From Clostridium sp. CAG:590 (GTDB lineage Bacteria > Bacillota > Clostridia > Lachnospirales > Lachnospiraceae): a stretch of DNA of 64,000 nt. Shown piece after piece: positions 9,740 to 19,028 of this stretch; position 1 is the first letter of the stretch; each line of letters starts with the position of its first letter. Below the pieces are notes generated by a model, which ran no database searches, was not told where the DNA came from, and saw nothing but the letters and a program-made list of their open reading frames with translations. Both the position numbers and the translations under genes were made by a program. The stretch spans positions 11,913 through 75,912 of the forward strand of contig HF987891.1 of the NCBI GenBank assembly GCA_000431135.1. The letters run 5' to 3'.

Positions 9740-10102
9740 ATGAGTGTTGGAAGAAAATTTGCAACTGTTGTAGAAGGCTTGATCATTGCATATGCAGTAA
9801 CAGGAGTCCTGTTGGCGGCACTTGCCTTTACTGTGTTTCGTTTTCATTTAAGTGAGGCGTTAACAGATGTGGCAATTGTGGCAATTTATGTAATTGTCAC
9901 GTTTATTGGAGCATTTATTACCGGAAAGAAAGTAAAAGAGAGAAAGTTCCTTTGGGGGCTCCTGCTCGGAACATTGTATATCCTGATCATATCGCTGGTG
10001 GCAATACTGATCGGTCAGGTGTTTCATGTGACAAGTACTGCGAATATTACAACAGCCGTGCTATGTGTTGGAGGAGGGCTGCTGGGAGGAATGATAAGCT
10101 AA
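9740..10102 (+). CDS. TIGR04086-family small membrane protein
   Basis: 120 aa with about four membrane helices and little else. ATG 9740 is chosen because an AGGAGGA site ends 9 bases upstream; the GTG at 9731 sits directly on that site. Length, helix pattern and its position just before the SCIFF peptide match the TIGR04086 (YrzE-like) membrane proteins of clostridia. No catalytic residues are evident and the role is unknown. Confidence 0.65.
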   Translation: MSVGRKFATVVEGLIIAYAVTGVLLAALAFTVFRFHLSEALTDVAIVAIYVIVTFIGAFITGKKVKERKFLWGLLLGTLYILIISLVAILIGQVFHVTSTANITTAVLCVGGGLLGGMIS

Positions 10103-10110
10103 GATAAGCG

Positions 10111-10139
10111 TTGACCTTGGAAAAAGCATGTGTTATACT
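10111..10139 (+). promoter_or_regulatory. Sigma-A promoter of the SCIFF peptide
   Basis: TTGACC at 10111-10116, a 17-bp spacer and TATACT at 10134-10139 form a near-consensus housekeeping promoter. It starts within 10 bp of the preceding stop codon and would give a leader of about 58 bases before the peptide start. Confidence 0.8.
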
Positions 10140-10204
10140 AAATGAAATATGTATTGGTTCAGGGAGCATACCTGAATACTATTTATAAATGAGAGGTATA
10201 TGAG

Positions 10205-10345
10205 ATGAAACATATTAAGACTTTAACAGACAAAACATTAAAGAACACAATGGAAAAAGGCGGATGTGGCGAGTGCCAGACATCTTGTCAGTCAGCTTGC
10301 AAGACATCTTGTACAGTTGGTAACCAGACTTGTGAGAACAAATAA
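10205..10345 (+). CDS. SCIFF (six-cysteine) ranthipeptide precursor
   Basis: 46 aa, starting MKHIKTLTDKTLKNT and preceded by a GAGAGGT site. The basic leader is followed by a core with six Cys at residues 21, 24, 28, 32, 36 and 43, interspersed with Thr and Ser. This is the hallmark of SCIFF peptides (six cysteines in forty-five residues), which are near universal in Clostridia. The radical SAM enzyme encoded next forms thioether bonds from Cys sulfur to other residues. A perfect promoter lies upstream and a weak terminator downstream, so the peptide can be made in excess over its maturase. In other clostridia ranthipeptides have been linked to quorum sensing, but the role here is unknown. 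Confidence 0.95.
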   Translation: MKHIKTLTDKTLKNTMEKGGCGECQTSCQSACKTSCTVGNQTCENK

Positions 10346-10371
10346 TACATTTTCTGGTATGGTAATGGAAT

Positions 10372-10410
10372 AAAGAGGGCTGCTTATATTGGGCTGTCCT
10401 CTTTCATTTC
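10372..10410 (+). terminator. Probable leaky terminator after the SCIFF peptide
   Basis: A 9-bp stem (10372-10380 with 10396-10404, one G-T pair) is followed by a broken T-rich tail. It could stop part of the SCIFF transcripts and lower expression of the maturase relative to its substrate. Confidence 0.55.
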
Positions 10411-10475
10411 GTTTCTAAGGATCTGAAGGAAACGGCTATGTGTTTCCGGAGACGTGAATAAGAGGTATAATAAAA

Positions 10476-11822
10476 GTGATACATCAGTATAAGAATAACG
10501 GCTATAACATTGTATTGGATGTCTGCAGTGGATCGGTTCATGTAGTAGATGATCTGGTATATGATGTAATCGCCTTGTATGAAGAGATGGATCCGGATGA
10601 GATTGTGAAGAGATTACCGCAATATCCGGAGAATGAGATACGGGAAGCGTATGATGAGATAACAGAATTAAAAGATCAGGGACAGCTTTTTACAGAAGAT
10701 GTTTACAAGGATGCAATCATCGATTTTAAAAAACGCAAGACGGTTGTCAAGGCATTATGCCTTCATATAGCGCATGATTGTAACCTTGCCTGCAAATATT
10801 GTTTTGCGGAAGAGGGAGAGTATCATGGTGGAAGAGCCCTCATGAGCTATGAAGTTGGGAAGAAAGCTTTAGATTTTCTGATTGCGAATTCCGGTAACCG
10901 GGTGAATCTGGAAGTAGATTTCTTTGGTGGAGAGCCGCTGATGAATTTTCAGGTTGTGAAGGATCTGGTTGCATATGGCAGAAGCAAAGAGAAAGAGTTT
11001 AATAAGAAGTTCCGTTTTACATTGACAACGAACGGCATGCTGCTGACAGATGAGGTAATGGAATTTGCCAACAAAGAGATGGCGAATGTTGTATTGAGCA
11101 TCGATGGTCGAAAAGAAGTACATGACTTTATGAGACCAACCCGCAATGGCAAAGGAAGTTATGATCTGATCATAGATAAGTTCAAGAAGATGGCTGAGAT
11201 GAGACATCAGACCAATTATTATGTGAGAGGAACTTTTACACATTATAATCTGGATTTTTCTAAGGATGTTCTGCATTTGGCAGATATGGGATTCAAACAG
11301 ATCTCAGCAGAGCCGGTGGTGGCTCCGGATGATATGGATTATGCAATTCGGGAGGAAGATCTTCCGCAATTGTTTGAAGAATATGACAATTTAGCAAAAG
11401 AGATGGTCAAGAGGGAAAAGGAAGGTAATGGATTTAATTTCTTCCATTTTATGATCGATCTTACAGGTGGACCATGTTTATATAAGAGATTATCCGGTTG
11501 TGGTTCCGGAACGGAATACTTAGCAGTTACACCTTGGGGTGATCTGTATCCATGTCATCAGTTTGTTGGAATGGAGCAGTTCAAGTTAGGAAATGTTGAT
11601 ACCGGAATAGAGAAAACGGATATTGTAGATGAATTTAAACTTTGCAACGTATATGCAAAGGACAAATGTAAGGACTGTTTTGCAAGATTCTACTGTAGCG
11701 GGGGTTGTGCAGCTAACTCATATAATTTCCATGGCAATTTATTGGATGCATATGATATCGGCTGTGAATTAGAACGTAAACGTGTAGAATGTGCAATCAT
11801 GATAAAGGCAGCTTTAGCCTAG
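10476..11822 (+). CDS. SCIFF-peptide maturase, radical SAM/SPASM thioether synthase
   Basis: 448 aa, starting at GTG 10476 nine bases after AGAGGT. The N-terminal 90 residues look like the peptide-recognition (RRE-like) region. The radical SAM cluster is C102-x3-C106-x2-C109 within DCNLACKYCFAEEG, with GGEP and the usual TNG motif downstream. The C-terminal SPASM domain has many Cys (GGPCLYKRLSGC, LYPCHQF, KCKDCFARFYCSGGC, IGCE) for two auxiliary 4Fe-4S clusters. This layout matches the characterised SCIFF maturase CteB. Its substrate is the peptide at 10205. It lies 18 bp before secDF. Confidence 0.93.
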   Translation: MIHQYKNNGYNIVLDVCSGSVHVVDDLVYDVIALYEEMDPDEIVKRLPQYPENEIREAYDEITELKDQGQLFTEDVYKDAIIDFKKRKTVVKALCLHIAHDCNLACKYCFAEEGEYHGGRALMSYEVGKKALDFLIANSGNRVNLEVDFFGGEPLMNFQVVKDLVAYGRSKEKEFNKKFRFTLTTNGMLLTDEVMEFANKEMANVVLSIDGRKEVHDFMRPTRNGKGSYDLIIDKFKKMAEMRHQTNYYVRGTFTHYNLDFSKDVLHLADMGFKQISAEPVVAPDDMDYAIREEDLPQLFEEYDNLAKEMVKREKEGNGFNFFHFMIDLTGGPCLYKRLSGCGSGTEYLAVTPWGDLYPCHQFVGMEQFKLGNVDTGIEKTDIVDEFKLCNVYAKDKCKDCFARFYCSGGCAANSYNFHGNLLDAYDIGCELERKRVECAIMIKAALA

Positions 11823-11840
11823 AGTAAGGAGAGTAAAAGA

Positions 11841-14060
11841 ATGAAGAAAGCAAAGAGAAACAGTGTGCTGACTATCATAGTCTTTATCCTTGTTCTTGCA
11901 CTTGGCACTTTTACAGTAGTGCAGGGACTTGGTAAGAATCAGATTGGTAAGGCTGAGAACATTATCTTAGGTCTTGACCTTGCAGGTGGTGTCAGTATCA
12001 CATATCAGATCAAAGAGGATAATCCTACTGATCAGGAGATTCGGGATACGATCGAGCGTTTACAGCAGCGTGCAGATGTATACTCGACAGACAGTAATGT
12101 ATACAAAGAGGGAAACAATCGTATTAACATTGAGATTCCCGGTGTAAGTGATGCAAGTAAGATTCTGGAAGAACTTGGTAAGCCGGGTGCTTTGGAATTC
12201 TTAGATGAGGACAATTATTCCAAGTATGCATCCGGACAGGAATATGAGACGGTATTAACCGGGTCCGATGTTAAGAATGCTTCTGCCGCAATTGATAATT
12301 CCGGTACCGTTCAGGAATATGTCGTTCAGCTTGCATTTAGCGATGAAGGAACGAAGAAGTTCGCAGATGCGACAACAGCAAATGTTGGCAAACGTATTTA
12401 TATTATATATGATGGTGAGATTGCTTCTGCACCTACCGTCCAGACTGCAATCACGGGTGGTAGTGCTGTGATCAATGGTATGGCTGATGATGAGGAAGCA
12501 GAACAGCTTGCACAGACCATTCGTATCGGTGCCCTTCCGTTAACATTGGAAGAGTTACGTTCGAATGAAGTCGGAGCAACGCTCGGTAAAGATGCTCTTA
12601 GCACAACCTTAAAGGCCGGTGCAATCGGTATGGCTGTGATTGCTGTCATTATGATCGGTTTATACTTATTGCCTGGTTTCATTTCTGTTCTTGCGTTGAT
12701 TGCATACGTTGTGCTGATGTTATTGTGCCTGAATGGATTTAATGCCAGTCTTACACTTCCGGGTCTTGCAGGTATCGTGTTATCTGTTGGTATGGCGGTT
12801 GATGCAAACGTTATTATCTTTACCCGTATTAAAGAGGAACTTGGTGCAGGAGCATCGGTTAAAAGTGCAATTGATGCTGGTTTCAACAAAGCACTGTCTG
12901 CTATCTTAGATGGTAATATTACAACCTTGATCGCAGCCTTTGTATTGTACATTATGGGAAGCGGTTCCATTAAGGGATTTGCACTTACATTAGGTATTGG
13001 TATTGTGTTGTCTGTATTTACGGCATTGATTATTACCAAACAGTTATTAAAGGCAGCATATACATTAGGATTACAGAGCCCGAAATTATATGGAGCGAAG
13101 AAAGAAGCAAAGGTTCACAATTATGTGAAGTTTTCCAGATTTGCTTATCTCATTTCCTTTGTTGCAATTGCAGCCGGCTTGATCGCATTACCGGTATTTA
13201 AGGGTAAGACGGGTTCTACCTTGAATTACAGCCTTGAATTTACAGGTGGTACTTCAATGACTGTTAATTTCGAAGAACGTTATGACCTCGCAAAAGCAGA
13301 GAGTGACATTCTTCCGGTGATTGCAAAGGCAGCAGGAATTTCAGAGGCAGATATTCAGGTTCAGAACGTAAAGAATTCCAATGAGATCGTATTTAAGTCT
13401 GCAGAGCTTTCAAATGACCAGAGAGATGCTGTTCAGACTGCGTTAGAAGATAATTTCAAAGTAAAAGAATTTAACATGGAGAATATCAGTTCCACAATCA
13501 GTACGGAAATGCAGAGAAATGCAATTATATCTGTGTTGATTGCAACGGCATTGATGTTGATCTATATTGCAATCCGGTTTAGTGATGTGAAGTTTGGTGC
13601 AGCAGCCGTTATTGCATTATTGCATGACGTATTAGTAGTATTTGCAGTGTATTCTATTGGACGGTTGTCTGTTGGTAATACATTTATTGCATGTATGTTG
13701 ACGATCGTTGGTTATTCGATCAATGCAACGATCATTATCTTTGACCGTATTCGTGAGAACATGGTCAGCATGAGCAAAGAAAGTTATGCAACAATTGTAA
13801 ATACTTCTATTTCCCAGACGTTGACAAGAACAATATATACATCCCTTACAACATTTGTAATGGTATTCTTTATATATATCATGGGTGTGCCGTCCATTAA
13901 GGAATTTGCACTTACCCTGATGTGTGGTATTGTTTGCGGTGCTTATTCTTCTGTATGTATTACCGGACCATTGTGGTACATGTTTAAGACCGGATTTGGT
14001 AAGAACGATAAGAATACAACTTCTAAAAAGATCAGCAAGAAGCAAACAAAGAAAGCATAA
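11841..14060 (+). CDS. secDF: Fused protein-export membrane protein SecDF
   Basis: 739 aa joining SecD and SecF, which use the proton gradient to help SecYEG move proteins across the membrane. The SecD half has an N-terminal helix, a periplasmic domain opening with GLDLAGGVSITYQI and a six-helix bundle (about residues 250-410). The SecF half starts near 435 and carries LEFTGGTSMTVNF and a second bundle, including the GYSINATIIIFDRIRE motif. A basic tail ends the protein. It directly follows the SCIFF maturase, an arrangement common in clostridia, which raises the question whether SCIFF export and SecDF are linked. Confidence 0.95.
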   Translation: MKKAKRNSVLTIIVFILVLALGTFTVVQGLGKNQIGKAENIILGLDLAGGVSITYQIKEDNPTDQEIRDTIERLQQRADVYSTDSNVYKEGNNRINIEIPGVSDASKILEELGKPGALEFLDEDNYSKYASGQEYETVLTGSDVKNASAAIDNSGTVQEYVVQLAFSDEGTKKFADATTANVGKRIYIIYDGEIASAPTVQTAITGGSAVINGMADDEEAEQLAQTIRIGALPLTLEELRSNEVGATLGKDALSTTLKAGAIGMAVIAVIMIGLYLLPGFISVLALIAYVVLMLLCLNGFNASLTLPGLAGIVLSVGMAVDANVIIFTRIKEELGAGASVKSAIDAGFNKALSAILDGNITTLIAAFVLYIMGSGSIKGFALTLGIGIVLSVFTALIITKQLLKAAYTLGLQSPKLYGAKKEAKVHNYVKFSRFAYLISFVAIAAGLIALPVFKGKTGSTLNYSLEFTGGTSMTVNFEERYDLAKAESDILPVIAKAAGISEADIQVQNVKNSNEIVFKSAELSNDQRDAVQTALEDNFKVKEFNMENISSTISTEMQRNAIISVLIATALMLIYIAIRFSDVKFGAAAVIALLHDVLVVFAVYSIGRLSVGNTFIACMLTIVGYSINATIIIFDRIRENMVSMSKESYATIVNTSISQTLTRTIYTSLTTFVMVFFIYIMGVPSIKEFALTLMCGIVCGAYSSVCITGPLWYMFKTGFGKNDKNTTSKKISKKQTKKA

Positions 14061-14074
14061 TAGACTAGAAACAA

Positions 14075-14105
14075 ATAGGGACATGGCAGGTAACCATGTC
14101 CCTAT
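14075..14105 (+). terminator. Strong hairpin after secDF
   Basis: A perfect 12-bp stem (14075-14086 with 14094-14105) and a 7-base loop sit between secDF and recJ. The T tail is poor (CATGTTTCATT), so it may act as a partial terminator or as an mRNA-end stabiliser. Confidence 0.55.
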
Positions 14106-14129
14106 CATGTTTCATTAGGAGATTAATAT

Positions 14130-15914
14130 ATGGCAGAACAGAATTGGCTTATACGAATGAAAAGAGCAGATTTCGGTGCTCTTTCAGAGCAATTTCATAT
14201 AGACCCGGTTGTAGCCAGAATCATGATCAATCGAGACATTCCGGAGACCCAGTTTGAAAGATTTTTGCATCCGGAGATAGAGAATTTATATGACCCATTT
14301 ATGATGGAGGACATGAACCAGGCAGTCAGGATCATTATCCATGATATTGAAGAAGGACATCGCATTCGAATTGTATCGGACTATGATGTAGATGGTGTAA
14401 TGTCTAATTATATCCTGTATGCAGGATTTAAGAGAGTTGGCGCGGATGTAGATTATGTAATTCCGCACCGGGTGAAGGATGGCTATGGCATCAATCGGGA
14501 GATTATTGAAAAGGCAGCAGAGGATGGCATCCACACGATTGTAACCTGTGATAATGGTATTGCGGCAAATGAAGCTCTCGCAAGAGCAAAAGAGCTGGGA
14601 ATGACGGTTGTAGTGACGGATCACCATCAAGTGCCTTTTTTTATGGAAGGTGAGGACAAGCACTATATTCTTCCACCAGCGGATGCAATCCTGAATCCGA
14701 AAAAGGAGACGTGTCAGTACCCGTTTAATGATCTGTGTGGCGCGGGAGTTGCCTACAAATTAATAGAGGCGCTTTTTATTAAAAGAGAAGTACCGGAAGA
14801 GGAAATGCAGCAGTTTCTGGAGTTTGTAGCAGTTGCAACAATTTGTGACATTGTATCGTTAATAGATGAGAACCGGATTTTTGCAGTGAAAGGATTGGAG
14901 AAACTGAACCATTCCGGGAATCTGGGAATGCGGGCGTTGTTACGGGTGAATGAATTATCGGATGTGACAGTGAACGAATATCATGTCGGATTCAAGTTAG
15001 GTCCCTGCATTAATGCATGCGGACGGTTGGAAAGTGCAGTGGCGGCAATGGAGCTTCTGATGGAGACAGATACAGAGACGGCTATTGCAAAGGCGACAGC
15101 GCTGAAAGACATGAACGAGGAACGCAAGAATATGACAATGGAAGGGACAGAGCAGGCAGAACAGTATATTGAGCAAATGGATCCGATGAAAGTCATGGTC
15201 ATATATCTCGAACACTGCCATGAGAGTCTGGCAGGTATTATTGCAGGCAGAATCAGAGAGAGCTATCATCATCCGGTATTGGTTGTGGTGGACAGTGATG
15301 TCCCAGGCGTATTGAAGGGTTCCGGACGTTCGATCGAGGGTTATCATATGTTTGAGGCACTGCAGCAATGTAGTGACCTGTTGCTAAAATTCGGCGGACA
15401 TGCAATGGCGGCGGGATTCTCGCTTCAGGCAGACCGATTTGATGATTTTGTTAAGGCGATCAATGATAATTGCACACTTACACAGGAAGATTTTGTTCCA
15501 ACTATACATATAGATGTACCGATGCCAATGTCTTATGTAACGGAGACGTTGATTGAACAGCTGGATGGGCTGGCACCATTTGGGAAAGGAAATGAAAAGC
15601 CGATATTTGCACAGAAGGATCTCAATGTGTTATCTGCGAAGATCATGGGAAAAGATCGTAATGTTGTAAAATTGACGTTAGAGGACAAAGATGGAGTAAT
15701 CTCAGAAGGAATCTATTTCCGGGCACAGGAATTTGAAGAAAATATTGTCAGTTGGTTTGGACAGGAAGAATATGATAAGATGTTACATGGATGGCTCAAT
15801 AACGTAATCCTTAACATTATATACTATCCGGCAATTAACGAATTCAACGGTAAACGCACCCTGCAAATGCAGGTAAAACGCTATGCAATGGCTACCGTGC
15901 GTGAAGTCTTATAA
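14130..15914 (+). CDS. recJ: Single-stranded-DNA-specific exonuclease RecJ
   Basis: 594 aa DHH-family phosphoesterase that degrades single-stranded DNA 5' to 3' in recombination and repair. Metal-binding motifs are DYDVDG (84-89), the DHH signature (Asp164-His165-His166) within VVTDHH, the CDNG block before it, and the CINACGRLESA block in the DHHA1 region, where GGHAMAAGFSL forms the second substrate-binding motif. Typical bacterial RecJ is 560-760 aa, so this is full length. Many clostridia have apt between recJ and relA; here a 177-bp gap takes its place. Confidence 0.9.
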   Translation: MAEQNWLIRMKRADFGALSEQFHIDPVVARIMINRDIPETQFERFLHPEIENLYDPFMMEDMNQAVRIIIHDIEEGHRIRIVSDYDVDGVMSNYILYAGFKRVGADVDYVIPHRVKDGYGINREIIEKAAEDGIHTIVTCDNGIAANEALARAKELGMTVVVTDHHQVPFFMEGEDKHYILPPADAILNPKKETCQYPFNDLCGAGVAYKLIEALFIKREVPEEEMQQFLEFVAVATICDIVSLIDENRIFAVKGLEKLNHSGNLGMRALLRVNELSDVTVNEYHVGFKLGPCINACGRLESAVAAMELLMETDTETAIAKATALKDMNEERKNMTMEGTEQAEQYIEQMDPMKVMVIYLEHCHESLAGIIAGRIRESYHHPVLVVVDSDVPGVLKGSGRSIEGYHMFEALQQCSDLLLKFGGHAMAAGFSLQADRFDDFVKAINDNCTLTQEDFVPTIHIDVPMPMSYVTETLIEQLDGLAPFGKGNEKPIFAQKDLNVLSAKIMGKDRNVVKLTLEDKDGVISEGIYFRAQEFEENIVSWFGQEEYDKMLHGWLNNVILNIIYYPAINEFNGKRTLQMQVKRYAMATVREVL

Positions 15915-16091
15915 TGGCATACTTTTGGTTCGTTTCAAATAACACAAAGAACGTGTAAAATCAGAGATGGTTTTATTGCATTTTTTACAAAATTATGATT
16001 GGATGTCATTTTTTCCGTTACATCTTAGAAAATATAGGCTATACTATATTTTATCGAGGAAATTGAGATCAAAAGAAAAGAAGGTGGATAT

Positions 16092-18359
16092 ATGGCAGGA
16101 TTAGTAAATACGGACAAAGAGCTTAGTACACCAAAGGATTTTACACCACCGGAGGAATTGTACAAGACTTTAATTGAGAAAGTACAGGAATATCATCCGA
16201 ATACAGATATCACTATGATTGAGAAGGCATATCAGGTTGCCAGTAAAGCCCATGAGGGACAATTCCGTAAGTCGGGTGAGCCATATATCATGCATCCCCT
16301 TTGCGTCGCCATTATTTTAGCAGAATTAGAGCTTGATAAAGAGACAATTGCTGCGGGAATCTTGCATGATGTGATCGAAGATACGGTTATGACGACGGAG
16401 GAGATTTCGGAAGAATTTTCTCCGGAGATAGCATTGTTAGTAGATGGAGTTACCAAATTAACACAGTTGAATTTCTCGCAGGATAAGATTGAACTTCAGG
16501 CTGAGAATCTGCGGAAGATGTTCCTTGCAATGGCAAAGGATATCCGTGTCATTTTGATCAAGTTAGCGGATCGTCTGCATAATCTCCGGACGTTACAGTA
16601 CCAGTCTCCGGAGAAACAGATCGAGAAAGCAAGAGAGACGATGGATATCTATTCTCCGATCGCACACCGTCTTGGTATCAGCAAGATCAAAGTAGAATTA
16701 GATGATCTGTCTTTGCAGTATTTAGAGCCGGAGAAGTTCAAAGAGTTAAAGACAGAGATTGATGAACGATTAGAGGAACGGGAGAAGTTTATCGAGACGA
16801 TTGTACATGATGTGAAGGAATGTATTGATGAGGCCGGCATTAAGGCAGAGATCAACGGCCGTGTGAAACATTTCTTCAGTATATACAAGAAGATGGTCAA
16901 TCAGCATAAGACGTTAGATCAGATCTATGACATTTTTGCTGTGCGGATCATTGTAGACAGTGTCAGGGATTGTTATGCGGCACTTGGTATTATCCATGAG
17001 AAATACAAACCGATTCCGGGACGTTTCAAAGACTATATTGCCATGCCAAAGTCAAACATGTATCAGTCATTGCATACAACGTTGATCAGTAAGAGCGGAC
17101 AGCCTTTCGAGATACAGATCCGGACATATGATATGCACAAGACGGCAGAATATGGTATTGCTGCACACTGGAAATACAAAGAGAATCTGACAGGAACAAC
17201 CAAAGACAAAGAGGAAGAGAAGTTAAGCTGGCTGCGTCAGATCCTTGAATGGCAGAGAGATACAGAAGATAACAAAGAATTTATGAGTACCGTTAAGACG
17301 GACCTGGATCTGTTTGCAGAACAGGTATATTGCTTCACTCCGAATGGTGACGTGAAGAATCTTCCGGCAGGCTCCACACCAATTGATTTTGCCTACAGTA
17401 TTCATTCAGCAGTCGGCAATAAGATGGTGGGCGCAAGAGTCAATGGACGACAGGTTCCGGTAACTTATAATCTGCAAAATGGTGACCGCGTTGAGATCAT
17501 CACCTCACAGAACTCAAAAGGACCGAGCCGTGACTGGCTGGCAATAGTCAAATCAGCACAGGCAAGAAATAAGATCAATCAGTGGTTTAAGCAGGAATTT
17601 AAGGAAGATAATATCAGCAGAGGAAAAGAACTGTTATCGCAATATTGCAAAGCCAAAGGGTATAATTACGCAACATATTCCAAACCGGAGCTGTTGAAAG
17701 CGGTTATGGTGAAGTATAATTTCCGCGACTGGGATTCTGTACTGGCAGCAATTGGTCATGGTGCATTAAAAGAAGGCCAGGTCATGAACAAATTGATGGA
17801 GACCTACCACAAAGAAGAAAAAGCACAGATGACAGAGGATGAGCTGTTAGAGCAGTTGAATCAGAGTGCAGATCTTCACCGGACTAATCATTCCAAAGGC
17901 GGTATTACGGTTCATGGTATTGATGATGTGGCAGTCCATTTTTCAAAATGTTGTTCTCCGGTTCCGGGTGATGAGATTGTCGGATATGTCACAAGAGGAA
18001 GAGGAATATCCATTCACCGGACAGATTGTGTGAATATTGTTGGAATGAATGACACTGACCGGTCCAGACTGATCGATGCAGAGTGGCAGGAAGATGCAGC
18101 AAATAATCCGACAGCAACGTATTCCACGGAGATCCGTATCTTTGCGGCGGATCGTACCGGTATGTTGTTTGATGTTTCGAAGGTATTTACAGAGGCGAAT
18201 ATCAATGTGACGGCAATTAACAGTAAGAGTAATAACAAGAATGAACGGGCAACATTTACCGTATCATTTGATATTAAGACAGTCGATCAGTTGAATCATG
18301 TGATCTCGAAGATCCGCATGATACCGGGAGTACTGGATGTAGAGCGTAGCGTGGGCTGA
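16092..18359 (+). CDS. relA: Bifunctional (p)ppGpp synthetase/hydrolase RelA/SpoT
   Basis: 755 aa, full length for the long Rel family. An N-terminal HD hydrolase domain is intact (His54, and the His92-Asp93 pair in ILHDVIEDT), so ppGpp breakdown is expected. The synthetase domain follows (about 240-350, with RVKHFFSIYKKM and a YQSLHTT motif). TGS (about 400-460, CFTPNGDVKNLP), the helical and Cys-rich region (VHFSKCCSPVPGDEIVGYVT) and a C-terminal ACT domain complete it. It makes and degrades the stringent-response alarmone. An AAGGTGG site precedes ATG 16092, and the operon continues with the MBL hydrolase and hemZ. Confidence 0.95.
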   Translation: MAGLVNTDKELSTPKDFTPPEELYKTLIEKVQEYHPNTDITMIEKAYQVASKAHEGQFRKSGEPYIMHPLCVAIILAELELDKETIAAGILHDVIEDTVMTTEEISEEFSPEIALLVDGVTKLTQLNFSQDKIELQAENLRKMFLAMAKDIRVILIKLADRLHNLRTLQYQSPEKQIEKARETMDIYSPIAHRLGISKIKVELDDLSLQYLEPEKFKELKTEIDERLEEREKFIETIVHDVKECIDEAGIKAEINGRVKHFFSIYKKMVNQHKTLDQIYDIFAVRIIVDSVRDCYAALGIIHEKYKPIPGRFKDYIAMPKSNMYQSLHTTLISKSGQPFEIQIRTYDMHKTAEYGIAAHWKYKENLTGTTKDKEEEKLSWLRQILEWQRDTEDNKEFMSTVKTDLDLFAEQVYCFTPNGDVKNLPAGSTPIDFAYSIHSAVGNKMVGARVNGRQVPVTYNLQNGDRVEIITSQNSKGPSRDWLAIVKSAQARNKINQWFKQEFKEDNISRGKELLSQYCKAKGYNYATYSKPELLKAVMVKYNFRDWDSVLAAIGHGALKEGQVMNKLMETYHKEEKAQMTEDELLEQLNQSADLHRTNHSKGGITVHGIDDVAVHFSKCCSPVPGDEIVGYVTRGRGISIHRTDCVNIVGMNDTDRSRLIDAEWQEDAANNPTATYSTEIRIFAADRTGMLFDVSKVFTEANINVTAINSKSNNKNERATFTVSFDIKTVDQLNHVISKIRMIPGVLDVERSVG

Positions 18360-18380
18360 TCGATAAGAAAGGACGTATAG

Positions 18381-19028
18381 ATGGCGGATTTAGAGATTTT
18401 TCGGAAAACAGTTGGAGAGTTAGGGACGAATTGTTATATTTTAGTAAATCATGATCTTGGCGAATGTGTCGTGTTTGATCCTGCTGCAGAGGAAGAGGCA
18501 CTTATAGAGATTTTCCATACACCTGAATTTCAACTGAAAGGAATTTTTCTGACACATGGACACTATGATCATATCGGAGCAGTGCAGGCGTTAAGGAATA
18601 CATTTCACGTACCCGTATATGCTTCGAAGGTGGAAAATGAAGAGGTGCTGAATGATATATCAGCCAACCTGTCTGGTATGTTTGGTACTCCCATTACGTT
18701 GCAGGCGGATGAACTGCTTCGGGATGGCCAGAAGATTGACATTATCGGAACAACGCTTACCTGCATTTTGACACCGGGACATACAAGTGGCGGAATGTGC
18801 TATTATTGTGAGGAATTACAATCAGCCATTGTTGGAGATACATTATTTTGCGGCAGTGTAGGACGGACGGATTTTCCGACAGGCAATGGAACGGTACTGT
18901 TGGATTCCATCCGACAGAAATTATATACTTTGCCGGACGAGACGAAGATTTTTCCGGGACATATGGATGGAACCACCATTGGCTGGGAGAAGAAGAGCAA
19001 TATGGTTTGCGGGGCACATGAAGAATGA
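18381..19028 (+). CDS. MBL-fold metallohydrolase (glyoxalase II-like)
   Basis: 215 aa metallo-beta-lactamase-fold hydrolase. The dinuclear zinc site is complete: THGHYDH at 58-64, the His of TPGHTSGG, the bridging Asp of VGDTLF and the final His of FPGHMDG. Size and motifs match the YcbL/glyoxalase II branch, which hydrolyses thioesters, but the true substrate is not known. The stop overlaps the hemZ start as ATGA, so the two are translationally coupled. Confidence 0.88.
   Translation: MADLEIFRKTVGELGTNCYILVNHDLGECVVFDPAAEEEALIEIFHTPEFQLKGIFLTHGHYDHIGAVQALRNTFHVPVYASKVENEEVLNDISANLSGMFGTPITLQADELLRDGQKIDIIGTTLTCILTPGHTSGGMCYYCEELQSAIVGDTLFCGSVGRTDFPTGNGTVLLDSIRQKLYTLPDETKIFPGHMDGTTIGWEKKSNMVCGAHEE

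Noticed and set aside
12398..13039. 213-codon minus-strand ORF inside secDF
   Set aside because: Antisense to a strongly conserved gene; low-complexity Ile/Pro/Thr composition typical of a reverse-frame shadow, no ribosome binding site.
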